From Telmatactis stephensoni (Eukaryota > Cnidaria > Anthozoa > Actiniaria > Isophelliidae): a DNA stretch of 64,000 bases. The DNA lies in the NCBI GenBank assembly GCA_029948255.1, contig JALIZF010001265.1, forward strand, positions 145,217 through 209,216. The letters are read 5' to 3'. A program made the position numbers and the translations under genes. Positions 43,046-54,032 of this stretch are shown here, in pieces; the stretch's first letter is position 1; each line of letters starts with the position of its first letter. Below the pieces are notes generated by a model. That model was not told the DNA's origin and did not search any database. It saw only the letters and a list, made by a program, of their open reading frames with translations.

Positions 43046-43869
43046 TCATTGGTAGTAAAATTCTTTTAAAAGCCATACAAGGGTTAACCACGTGATTCGT
43101 TCACAACGACACAGGGTTCCCATATTTGCCTGTGTGGTGCTTTGTGAACCAGTTGCAGGTTGAGTTGTACTGTCATATGGACTGACCGTGGTTGAATTAG
43201 GATTTCCTGTGACGGAGGTTTGTACAGTTGTTGTGAAGTTTTTTGCTGGTGCTGTTGTTGATATTACTGGTTGGGTTGTAGGACCTGAAAGACGACCAAT
43301 GATTGGTTAAATTATGATGATATGACGACTATATTAACAACAATTACAACATACAACAACCCCTATTTCAAGCTAGCTTAGTCATTTTGGCCAGTCCCAG
43401 GAAATTCTTCTGCGGAGAACTCGCATTATCATACCTAAAGAATTACAGCACAAAGCGGTCGAACATGGCCACGTTGGCCACCAAGGGAAAGAAAAGACCG
43501 TCAAAGAGCCTACTACGTGAGGACATTTGGGCAAATCGGTGGAGCAAATGATCGACAAATGCATTCCGTGTCAAAGCTAGCTGTTGGTCGCGAAAATATC
43601 TATCACTGAAAAACAAGCGAATCGTAATAAATGACGCCAAAAACACGTTTGAAACTAACTCAAACAGCTTTATTAAGACCACTGGGTTGAAATGAAATTT
43701 TAGTATTTATATATAGCGCAAATGTCTATATGTATATAATCAAATGCATCCAGAGTTTGTATTTAAGGACAGACTGTTGAACCGGGAGACAATCCCCTAC
43801 TCTTATGCGAATAGTTCAACAGGTTCTTTAATGTCCCCCATATACAGGTTAAGGAAGGGATGGGAGACA

Positions 43870-43903
<34 letters not shown>

Positions 43904-46900
43904 GTGAAAGTCTAACCGTTTGCAGATGTAATTACAAAGGCAGCACCTTCTCCTCAATTATTTAAAGATCCTGAGTGTTAGTCCGGCCGGGATTCGAACC
44001 CCGACCTCCCGCACGAAAGACCGACGCTCAACCAACTGCGCCAACCGTGCGTCGGTTAGTCTCCTTAGCAGCTAATTGACTTATTTCTACCGTAATTATA
44101 ACTGGGGTAATTCTTATGTCAATAAAACGGGTATCCTTTTCAGAATGTCTCAAAAACTATCAAAAAGGTTAGCTAATTAATAAAGCTACTAACTGCATGG
44201 TGGCTGAAAATAATTAACAAAATGTCTAAAGCTGTAAGCTGACTAGCTGTATTTATAGTTACTTGGTTATTAAACAAAATTGCTGAAAATTTGAAAATCT
44301 AGCTGATAACGAAACTATCGAAATCATAAAAAGAGTGAAATAACAGAAGAGAGCATCAAATTAGAAAAGTTTTGAAAATGTCTATAGCTATTTTCAAATT
44401 AATTTGTTTGAGCTGGCCGTTTCCTGCAATCTTCGTTCTTTATTGTACATGTGATGCTGGAGGGAAAACTCAACAGTTTGAACCGGCTTCGCAAGTGAAA
44501 AACCTGGATTTTACTGTTATGTTTATAGGTTGTATGAGCTTCACCTATAATTTCTTCATATATGTTATCTTCAATGACATTTATCGAGACAACGTGAAAG
44601 TCATCATAAAATCATAATGATTGTGTTGCAGGCAAAATGCATCTGAAGGAGTTAGACGAGAGTTCGAATTCATCATGCATGGAAGAAATTCTATAAAGCT
44701 ACGGAATGATATTTTCTTTAGTTCTTTAGGAAATTAAAATTGCAATTTAACGTTGCCTGCATAGCTGTCTATGGTGACCCATCGTTATCATAGCAAAATA
44801 ACAGCGACATATGTAGTTTTATGATAAATTGATAAAAATTTATAGAAGTTAAGGACGGTGGCCCATAATTCCAGTGCGCATTGTGTTCTGCGCATTTGGC
44901 TCAACGAGCGCGCGCGTGACGTCACACAAATTTGAATAACAAACGCCGTTTTTTCGAAGATCATGTTCGCACAAAAACCATCATGAAAACACACTAGTTT
45001 TACGACTTTTGCAAAAGAAAAACTTGACTTTGAGAAGAAAAATACATGGTTTCTCATATTCTAAAGTTGAATTCATTCTAGATGATCAAGGGCGCATGAA
45101 AATTGGCTCTTTTTACGACCGGAAATAAAGAATACCGTTTGGCCGCCATCTTGGAAATGTCCCATAATGCAATGTATTCCTTGCCACTCTCTAGGGAGGG
45201 GTGGGGATTTCATGGTTATTTAGGCAAATTTTAATAAGATTTCGCGCGTTTCTCAGCAAATAACTTTTTAAATCGCATGGATACCCCCTTTTTTTCTTTT
45301 TCGAAACAGTACTAGGATTTATAACCTGCATACATTCGAAAAATGACAACAACAAAAATCGTTTACGATGTATTTTTTTACAGAATAGCATTTCAAGTCG
45401 GACAACATGAGGGGTCAAAAAACGAGGAATAGGAATTTCTGTAAACTTGTTTTTTTATGTTTATTCTTTAGAATTTCATAATTACAAGTTAAAACCTTTT
45501 CCATCGGACGTTAACAGTGGATACACATGAAATTGAAGAAGATTTTTTTAAAGTACTGGTCAGCGGTATTTGGCGATTTTTAACGTTAATTATCTCCGTA
45601 AATGCATGGATACCCCCAATTTTCTTCCCGTAAATTATAAGACCTTTATTCATTCTACAATATAAAATAACTGAAAAAAAAGGCTCGCCATTATGGGCCA
45701 CCGTCCTTAAGTGAAAATAAATGAAAAAAAAAATAAATACAAATTATATAAAAAAGAAAAGAAAAGAAAAAAAAAAGAAATCAAGAAAGAAATAACAAAT
45801 AAAATAAAACAACAAAACAAAACAAAAATTATCAGAAAAAATACAAATAAGAAATTATTCAAGAAAAAATAATAATAATAAAAAGAAACAAAAAGAAATG
45901 AAAATCAACATAAAATTAACTTTGAAAATCAACATTGAAAACAACTTTGAAAATCAACATTGAAAACAACTTTGAAATTCGACATTGAAAACAACTTAAA
46001 AATCAACATTATAAATTAAATCAACTTTGAAAGTGAACATTTGATTGGTCTTGATTTTGACTTTTGTTTTTAATTTGCTATGATATTAAACGATGGGCCA
46101 CCGTAAACTAGGATTCACTGGAAACACAATCTGTCCAAATAGCTCAGGCAGGTTTTGTTTGTACAAGACGTGCTATTATGGCACGCTAGCATCGCAGCTG
46201 AATGAGATCATTGGAACACATCGGTTTCGCAAATAATTTAACGGTGCCTTCTCATTAATCCGTGCCACGGTTTCCAGGTTTCGCCAGGGTTTCCAGGGAA
46301 ACCAGGCCCATTATGGAGTACTCTTTGGCACTTCTGAAGTGCTTATCGTGTGAACAACCCGTAAGCACCTGATTACACAAAGAGTTCCGACTTTCTTGGC
46401 TTTCTTGGCTTTATTGAAAAAGCGCAATTAAAACAAATTTTGAATTTTAAGGGGGCGTTAATTACAGATAAGAGGCGTTTATTGGAGAGTAGGTTTGAAT
46501 TAGATCATGTACGGTATTTTGAGTATTTCACTTCCCTTCGGAATATCGAGAACTTCTTGAGGTTTTAAATTTCATGATGAGTTTCAGCTAAATTAAACTT
46601 TGAACGACTTTCATCATAGTCCTGCTATAAAAGGCTTTAAATATTAACTCATTTCTTGTTTTATGATTTATTTTGTTCCTTGTTTAATTTATGGCCATTA
46701 TGTTATTTCTACCAAATATCACGCCCAATAAGTAAATGATAAAAAAGATTTGTCCTTAAAGTTGGTTTAAAATCTGGTTGGTTTGTGATCAAAAATGGTA
46801 ACGTTGAGAAGTCGTCTTTCATGATGACCACGTTAAAGAGATATATAACATTAACAGAGGGCACCACGAGGCTTGAAACAGGCCGTAGGCGAGGATCTTT

Positions 46901-49754
46901 ATACCGATAAAACACGATCTCGAGTTCTTTATATGGCTTAAAAAACTCCAACACATATTAGAGTTGTTCTCTAAATCAAAAATATCTTCATTTATCTTGG
47001 AGAAAATCGAGGTTAAAGTTGATGTAAATCAGGCCGAATCATTATCAGATATAAAGACTCGTTACGACGGCGATTTTCATTGTGTTTGCCTTATGAATTA
47101 TTAATGAGTTTTTAAGTCACAATAAAGTTCTATAAAGGACAAACCCTTTTACACCTATAGCTATTCGAAGCAGCTGAATCGCAAAGGGACGAAACAAAAG
47201 CAAAGATGAACAATCTAAACGAAACCTCACTTGTACCAAATGCGAGTTCGAATGCAGTTGATACCAGATTTGATTATGGCGGAATACCAAAGGGACTGGC
47301 TTATTGCCTTCTTTTCCTCATCTCCATTGTCGGAAACTCTCTGATCGTACGGATAATCTACAAAGACCATCGATTGAGAACTACCACCAATTTCTTGGTG
47401 GCCAACATGGCTGTCAGTGATCTTCTTGTCACTCTCCTTGTTGTTCCTTGGAGTATAAATGTTATCTACTTTGATCGCCAATGGTTTATCACTAATGTCT
47501 TTGGAATTGCCTTATGTAAACTTATAGTTTTTGTTGGGGAAGGCACGATTGGTGTTTCAATGTTCAGTTGCGTTTTCATCGCAATCGATCGGTACCATGC
47601 CGTGGCCCATCCCCTGAAAGGAGGCTTTACCAGATCTCGACTAAAATACATCATACCAGGAATTTGGATTGTTTCAGGCCTGATATCATCGCCTTATCTC
47701 TATTTTATGAATCTTGTCCAATTTAATACTAAGACGTACTGCAGCCTAGGCATCGAGGATTGGTACAACGTTTACTTTTATACTTTGATTGCCCTTTTCC
47801 ATGGTATCTCTCTTCCCACGATCTCTGTTCTTTACATTGTAATCGTCTGCAAACTTCGTCGTCATCAAGTACCAGGAAATCAGACTGACTTGGCCAGGAA
47901 GAGAAGAGAACAACAAAACAGAAAAGTTTTAAAGATGTCTGTTGCTGTCATCAGCTTATTATATTTGAGTTGGTTGCCGTCAAGCATCATTCTTATTTTG
48001 CTTTCCGAAGAAAAACTCGACGCCTTAAATGGAATGGAAAAGGAACATTTAAATTTTGCTGTGCATTTTATAGGACACATAAGCTTTACCTATAATTTTT
48101 TCATTTATGTTATCTTCAATGGCATTTATCGAGACAATGTGAAAACCATCGTAAAAAAGATGTATTGTGCGCATATCGTTGGTGGTGCAGGTGGACAAGA
48201 TCAGGCTGTGGAAGAAATGCAATAAAGGAAATGAAAAATATAGAGGAAAAGGATGAATTGTTTTGCTGAAAACAAAGAGAGCAAGTTGAAGAATAAACTG
48301 AGCGCCTGCTTTGATTGACGAAGTAATAGCATTAAAGTTGTTGACATTCATTATCTTTCAGCAAAATTGGTAATAGACAGGATTGTTTCCGCTAATATAT
48401 CTAAGAAGAGGCTCCAAATTGTCACCGTTGGGTTTGAATTGGGTAGCTGCGACAACGGAATGAAAGAAGAAACATCTATCATCGACCATTATTCACCCTT
48501 CTAATAACCCTTGTCCAAAATAACCAGGCCCGGAATCTTTGGTTTGTAGTTTGAGTATATAAACTGCAGAAAAAAGTTGGGATTGCTCGTTCCAAATGTT
48601 TCAAAAATACAAACATAAAAATCAGAACTTTTACCACGAGCAAAATCAAACTCATACCAAAACAAAAACAACAACAAAAATATGATAATTTGAAAGCTTC
48701 GCAAATAGTCGGCTAGTCTTAAGTCTTGGAAGACTAAAGATAACAACGTACCAATGATCCTTAGTTTCCTGGCACGTGTACACAGGGTTGACCATACATA
48801 CAATTGGTGACCTAAATTGTCTCTTCTTCGGCTGACATCACTTCTGCGGAGTGTCACAAAGGTTCGTGCCCCTCTTGTTAACAACAATAGCCTTTTAACG
48901 ACAGCGGCTTAACTACGGCTAACTGGCTCTTTAATAGGATTTCTTCCTATTCTATTTGCGAAAGGAATTTCAGCAGCCCACGAAATGACCATCTCTTATA
49001 ATTCTACTTATCGGAAGGACTGCTTTATGCAAAATTAATATAAGAATGGAATTTCTGTCACTATAGATTGAACAACGTCCACTCAAAAAATAGGACAAGT
49101 CCAAATTGCAATGGAAATGATGCTGAACTGAGTAGCTTGCACTATTTGCTACAAAGCAGATTAAGTCATTAGAAATCAAATACTCTTCTGCTTGATGTCT
49201 TAATATTTGTTATTCCTCTTTTTACTATTTGTACATAGTTTCTAACGTACTTTAGTTTTTGGGCTACAATATTAGTTATCAATAAGGTATTATTATTATT
49301 TTAGGGATATGTTTGAAGATTTCGGACGAGGATTCCTGCTAGTGTTTTATAAGGAAGTCTCCCGGGGATTTAAAGTAAATAGTAAACTGTATTTTGTCTA
49401 GTCGTTATGTATTAATTTGTTATTAATTCACGCAAAGAAATGTTAACCTCTTTTCTTGATTACTTCATAAATTCGCATGAATTCCTTTCTATGCAAGAAA
49501 AGCCTCAGATTGGACATTTTGCCATTTATTTGCTTTAGTCAAAAACTCTGCAAGACATTTATTTTCACTTAGAACGTAGGACTTGCTAAATATGTCCAAT
49601 TAACGACTTTCAGGATGCATGGAAGGAAATTCGTGTCAATTTGTAAATCGTAACTGACGCCATCAAAAAGCTATACCCATGAAACTCACTCTCGGGGTTT
49701 TCTCCACTTTTACCTATTTTGTTATTTTCAAGGCCTCGCCAACTCTTGGGTATG

Positions 49755-49822
<68 letters not shown>

Positions 49823-50637
49823 AGAATAGTCAAGAGAACCCCTAGAGTGACTTAAAACCTCTGGCCCACAGGGTATCAAAAAGCTATACTAAAAACTTCA
49901 ATACTAAAAAATTACCGAAATTCTGAAGAAATGCTCTTAAATTCTGTAGCCTGCTGGTGGTCTGCGAAGTCTGCGTTTTTCCTTTTTTTGTTTTTGTTTT
50001 TGTTTTTTTTTTTTGGGGGGGGGGGGGGGGGGGCAGAGGAAGTCTTTCATTTCTTAATTTTCCTTTGGAAATGTTACATCATGATAACAGCGAAACTAGC
50101 CGTACTTACAGTTATTACATGACTTCTTGCAATTTTTTGCTACGTCGGGATATGATGGATTAGTACACAACTTCTGAGCAGCCCACTTCACGCAGTTAGG
50201 ATTTGAGTCATTGCAGGCTGCAACAAGTATTAATATAGCAAGTTGTTAAAGAATACACTGTTGTAACTAAAGAAAAACGTAAAACATTTAAGTGTACATA
50301 ATGAACATAATGGCACGAATGCATGCAATGTTGACACGAACTAAAGTTATAAAATACCTTTGAGCTTAAACTTACAAATAAAAAGCTTTTTTTTTCACTA
50401 ATATTTCATATATTTTTAATAGAAGAAAATATAGAGTAGTGACTGGTAAATTCTAGAAATGTTCTTCTATGTCTTCTATAAGTTATTGGAATGTAAGGAT
50501 TGTCAATCGGAATTACTGATAATCTGGAGACGGTCCTTACCTGTTGATACTGTGGTGCTGCCCTGTCCATTATTCAGCGTAAACAACATCACTAGCAATA
50601 GGACTAGAAAGCTTGAAATTAACTGTGCTCTGGACAT
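43046..50637 (-). CDS. Secreted ShKT-domain protein with Thr-rich tail, gene 1
   Basis: Three exons in coding order: 50637-50541, 50217-50110 and 43284-43046; GT-AG junctions, all phase 1, 147 residues. Exon 1 encodes a signal peptide (Met, Arg, then a run of Leu/Val to about residue 26). Exon 2 (residues 33-68) is one ShKT domain: six Cys spaced C-x6-C-x8-C-x11-C-x3-C-x2-C with the typical Trp-Ala after Cys 2. The last Cys codon is split by the intron and restored by the third exon. Exon 3 is rich in Thr, Ser and Pro with N-glycosylation sites, then has a short Cys pair and a hydrophobic end. The Lys-Tyr pair of channel-blocking family members is not evident, so a toxin role should not be assumed; ShKT domains are also common in mucus, matrix and protease proteins. 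The 6.8-kb second intron contains GPCR3 and a GPCR fragment on the other strand. The link to exon 3 rests on phase, the restored Cys and likeness to gene 2. Confidence 0.75.
43701..44056 (-). repeat. tRNA-derived SINE, second family
   Basis: The minus strand begins with a tRNA-like head (A box TTGGCGCAGTTGGTTGAGCG, B box GGGGTTCGAATCCCG). It continues for about 280 bp and ends in a GCGCTATATATAAATAC-like tail. It lies in the long intron of ShKT gene 1, in the same orientation as that gene. Confidence 0.8.
44345..44617 (+). pseudogene. Truncated GPCR fragment (loop 3 to C-terminus)
   Basis: The frame starts abruptly in the third intracellular loop (RREHQIRKVLKM), then covers helix 6 (LSWPFPAI) and helix 7 (TYNFFIYVIFNDIYRDN), and stops after IIKS. 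It aligns with the last third of GPCR3 and is closer to GPCR3 than to GPCR2. Nothing upstream matches helices 1-5, so it cannot make a receptor. The first ATG in it (44372) is an internal Met of the receptor and not a start. It lies 2.6 kb upstream of GPCR3, in the same orientation, inside the ShKT gene 1 intron. Confidence 0.9.
44853..45706. mobile_element. 854-bp non-autonomous element, TTAA target site
   Basis: Inverted ends GGACGGTGGCCCATAAT and its complement ATTATGGGCCACCGTCC, each flanked by TTAA (44849-44852, 45707-45710). A loose relic of the end (GATGGGCCACCGTAAAC) occurs near 46093. No transposase frame. Same architecture as 42092-42909 but different ends. Confidence 0.88.
45715..46030. 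repeat. A-rich stretch with a short tandem repeat
   Basis: Long A-rich sequence, then four to five copies of an AAAATCAACATTGAAAACAA-like unit at about 45900-46010. No gene. Confidence 0.8.
47131..47137 (+). promoter_or_regulatory. TATA box of GPCR3
   Basis: TATAAAG lies 75 bp before the GPCR3 ATG and would give a 5' UTR of about 45 nt. Inference from position and sequence only. Confidence 0.45.
47206..48225 (+). CDS. Class A GPCR, GPCR3
   Basis: Intronless 339-residue receptor, paralogue of GPCR2. Marks: N-glycosylation sites at the N-terminus (NET, NAS), GN (43-44) with an unusual Arg49 inside helix 1 where GPCR2 has Trp, NMAVSD with Asp72, Cys104 and Cys179, DRY (128-130), SWLP (255-258) in helix 6 where CWxP is usual, and NFFIY (297-301) in helix 7. 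The third loop is basic (RRH...RKRREQQNRK). It lies on the plus strand wholly inside the 6.8-kb intron of ShKT gene 1, with its own TATA box (47131) and poly(A) signal (AATAAA, 48292-48297), so it is a nested independent gene. Ligand unknown. Confidence 0.93.
   Translation: MNNLNETSLVPNASSNAVDTRFDYGGIPKGLAYCLLFLISIVGNSLIVRIIYKDHRLRTTTNFLVANMAVSDLLVTLLVVPWSINVIYFDRQWFITNVFGIALCKLIVFVGEGTIGVSMFSCVFIAIDRYHAVAHPLKGGFTRSRLKYIIPGIWIVSGLISSPYLYFMNLVQFNTKTYCSLGIEDWYNVYFYTLIALFHGISLPTISVLYIVIVCKLRRHQVPGNQTDLARKRREQQNRKVLKMSVAVISLLYLSWLPSSIILILLSEEKLDALNGMEKEHLNFAVHFIGHISFTYNFFIYVIFNGIYRDNVKTIVKKMYCAHIVGGAGGQDQAVEEMQ
48292..48297 (+). terminator. Poly(A) signal of GPCR3
   Basis: AATAAA 67 nt after the stop codon. 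It is the first such hexamer downstream in this orientation. Confidence 0.5.
48300..49757. other. Intron DNA of ShKT gene 1, no nested gene seen
   Basis: AT-rich, no repeat family recognised and no exon supported. Short open frames on the minus strand have no family marks. Confidence 0.5.
49758..49818. repeat. (GA)n microsatellite
   Basis: About 30 uninterrupted GA units in the long intron of ShKT gene 1. Confidence 0.97.
49947..50041. repeat. Decayed hairpin MITE with expanded T/G tract
   Basis: Begins TAGCCTGCTGGTGGTCTGCG, close to the left arm of the hairpin at 40436. The centre has become a long run of T and then about 21 G, followed by CAGAGGAAG, which matches the loop of 40436 in reverse. 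The second arm is lost. Confidence 0.55.
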
Positions 50638-52756
50638 AGTGAATCCTTCTAACTGTTTTAAACAGCAAATATTACAAAACGAAGACTTCAATGGCACAAG
50701 CTTCTTGAAATTGATGTTGAAGTTTTGGTTTGGCACCCACTGCGAGTCTGTTGACAGCTTCGCACAAAGAATCAATGATGAAGTGACCTTTGATCACAAA
50801 TGAGGGCGCGCAGACTTGACGAAAAGAGCATCAATGTTATTTCTTTTCTTTTTGAATGTGTGCGTGTTTTTATTATAAACTAGATTTTTTTTCCAAGTTG
50901 ATGTTAGAGCGGTCGAAGAGTTCTATTTCGACGGACTTTAAGAATGAATTTTCTCATTTCAACCGTTCATAATATCAGAAATTGTCAGAGAAATATGCGT
51001 CCCGTTGATAATTAAAATCCACAAAACCACTTCAAGACCAAGCCGTTCCTAAGAGAATAGATTGTATTTTATTGTTTAGCAGACTGTTGGCTTTCGCATT
51101 CTTCAACTATGCATAGCTTCTAAAACAATTTCAGTTGGCTTTGGCATGTAAAAGGTTTGATTTGAATACTTCATTTCACATGTCAAACTTTTCAATTGCC
51201 TAACTGCCACAAATTGACGCAAATCTTGAGGGCCTATACACAACATATGTAACTAATACAGACTAAAAGTGACAAGTATGAATTCGCCTCGAGGTATCCT
51301 AGATCTAGAGCTGTAAAACGCTGGCAAGGTCAGTCTTTTATACTAGTGTTTTGTTATTCTCGAGACCTTGTTTTAATTTTAGACTGCCTTGACACACCGG
51401 CACAATGAGAAAAATGGAGTTATGGGTTCTCAAAGATCTGGCATCTGAAAAGGCGTTCCTCTTATCGCTGCAATGCACAACCTGTAATGGAGAGGGGGTA
51501 GTCGAGATTTGCATTATCATATCGACTGATGGCAGTATTTATAAGGTCTCATGAAAACTGGAAAAACTGAGTGCGAATGCATCTAGGTTTTTGAAAATGG
51601 TACCCACTATTTTCTTTGAAAGGTGTGTGGAATGGATACCATTTTCTTCAAAAGTTATATGAAAGAGATGTCTATACTAGTCTCAAAGATGCATGGTGCA
51701 GTGTATATAAAAGGATAGGGCCGGTTTCAACTACAAGGTAAAAAAATTAGCTATGTTGAGAGCAACTGATCAACCCTACGCCCGCCCCCCACCCCACTCC
51801 CCACCTTTAACTCCCCACTAGTAAAGCATTCATCATCATCAGTCTCATCAATATCACAGAGGAATGTTTCAAACCAGTAATCGCAAGTTGCGAACCATTC
51901 GCCAATTTCAGTCATTATTTCTACAAAATCAGTAACAATTAGACCTGTAGAGGCAGAACGGCCTACCAGTCAATAGCCTATTGAATCATAGCCTATTGGA
52001 TCGTAATCTACGTAGTCTATGAGGACGAGAGATTTGAAGTAGGAGGTCTAAGTCATGTTTTGTCGTTTTCGCTCAGACTTGTACTTTAAGGGTGTGTGTA
52101 ATGACATATCGTTGCTGTGCAACGGATGCTATGCAAAAGGGGGTCTTGGTTTTGGCCGGCAAAATTGCATAGGCGCACGCACGCGCGTTTTTGACGTGAA
52201 TAATTTCACTTCCGGTAGAGCGACACCTGACAAAGACTCCTTTTCGTTCTTATTGCGCATGCGTAGGACAATTTACTTCCGGTTTCTTTAAAAAGATTGA
52301 ATCCTTGGCGATTTTCGCCAACTCTAAGTGTTTCTTCAATATTTATTTCATTTACAGTCTTTTCTTCCAAGCCAAGCATGGGATTTACCAAAAATCAAGA
52401 AATACGGAAGATATTTGCATTATTCGCTCAATTTCGACATTCAAAAAATCATATTAAATTTATTTGGAAACCATTTTTAGAATGCATGCTTGGCACTATG
52501 CATCTTGATCTCAAGATTTATTTAATGTATTTCAAATTCTCCACGAACCGGAATTTACCGATCGCTGTACAGAAACTTTATACAATAATTTCTACCCTAA
52601 TATAAAAAACTTTTCGAGGAATATATATAACCATCATAATATACATACTTTAAGAAGGCTGCCTACAGTTTTTCTTGCGCTTCACCCTTCAATCTGAACG
52701 GCTGCAGCTCCTAAATGAAAACGCGCATCAATTTAAAAATTCTGTCACTTACTGTC
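50638..52756. other. 5' flank of ShKT gene 1, no further gene recognised
   Basis: Holds the presumed promoter of ShKT gene 1, but I cannot point to a clear TATA box. A C-rich block lies at about 51780-51820. No supported exon. Confidence 0.45.
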
Positions 52757-52760
52757 TTAA

Positions 52761-52988
52761 GGTGATGTTGCACGGATCCGGGTTCGCAACAACGACTTTC
52801 CGCGCAACAAATGTTGCCCGTAAAGTTTGTACCGTGGAAAATACAAAACGCAACTATTTTTAGTAATATTTTTGCTTAGTGAACAAATGCAAATATTTGA
52901 TATGATTTTTAAAAAATATCTAACGCAAAATTATCAATTAGTGTTGCGCGGAAAATCGTTGTTGCGAATCGACCCGTGTAACATCACC
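52761..52988. mobile_element. 228-bp MITE, TTAA target site
   Basis: Inverted ends GGTGATGTTGCACGG and CCGTGTAACATCACC (one mismatch in the first 13), flanked by TTAA on both sides. The arms continue inward (CGCAACAACGACTTTCCGCG against CGCGGAAAATCGTTGTTGCG). Confidence 0.88.
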
Positions 52989-53744
52989 TTAAGGAGACTA
53001 CGTTAGCAAAAAAATAATTAGAAGATATTCAATTGAAACTTTTTTATGTAAAACTTAATGCTTATTTCAAAAATGAAAAGCAAAATAGGTGTCCGATGCT
53101 CGTTTTCGAGATAATCAGCACTGAATGTAAAACACACCACCTGAAGTAATTAGAAAAATAATTACAATTCCCAAAATAATAGCTCTACAAGGACTACAAT
53201 CGCACAAAATTTAGCCAGTGGTATATTCTACGTAACAACATAAATACTTTTGATATAATGACTAAATTATACCTTCATTTCTTGAATTTTGTAGCGTGAC
53301 TTCGAACAAAAGGTTACCTAAAGTCGAACAACATTTGTTAGAAAAATCAATTTTTTCATAAGTTCGAGTAGTTATCTTTTTCTACAAATTTGATATGTTT
53401 AAGTTTATTTAAATATATGCAAAAAAGGTGTAGGGTCCCGTGCAAAAATGAAGGGTTTTATGTCATTGAAGGTGTAAATAACGCTGAAAAAGTCCCAACC
53501 AGAAGCAGCGCCATATTGGAAAATAACGACTGCATGGCATTGTGGTCTACCATAATGACGACAGCACGGCACTGTGATCTTCATTGTGGCGAACTTCAAC
53601 GGAAACGTCAAGTTTTGCGCTATTTTGTAAAACTTCTACGTTTGGCCCTCCTGATTGAAAACAAGCCCTTGAGAAGGGCATGTGGCTACCCTTGGTAGTC
53701 TAACGGCTTCTTTTTGTGCTCTATTGTTACCACAACAACAACAA

Positions 53745-54030
53745 CTGTTAAGATTGCTACCATTGCTACCACTACTACCACTGCTACCACTACTACCACT
53801 GCTTCCATTGCTACCACTGCTACCATTGAATTGCCTCCACTGCTACTACTGCTACTATTGCTACCACTGCTACCACTACTACCACTGCTACCACTGCCAC
53901 CATTGCTACCACTGCTATCACTACTACCATTGCTACTACTGCTACCATTGCTACCACTGCTACCATTTAATTGCCTCCACTGCTACTACTGCTACCACTG
54001 CTACCATTGCTACAACTGCTAACATTGATA
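53745..54030. repeat. (CTACCACTG)n-type minisatellite
   Basis: About 30 copies of a 9-bp unit with variants (CTACCATTG, CTACTACTG), interrupted by CCTCCACTGC. It directly precedes the satellite at 54033. The Leu/Pro/Cys and Thr-rich frames over it are artefacts. Confidence 0.95.
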
Positions 54031-54032
54031 TC

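Noticed and set aside
43980..44056. tRNA gene on the minus strand, and similar ones at 34448, 5905 and 20305
   Set aside because: A and B boxes are present but acceptor stems do not close, and shared SINE tails follow.
44372..44617. 81-codon frame as a complete small membrane protein
   Set aside because: Its start is an internal Met of the receptor and homology extends upstream of it; it is a truncated GPCR.
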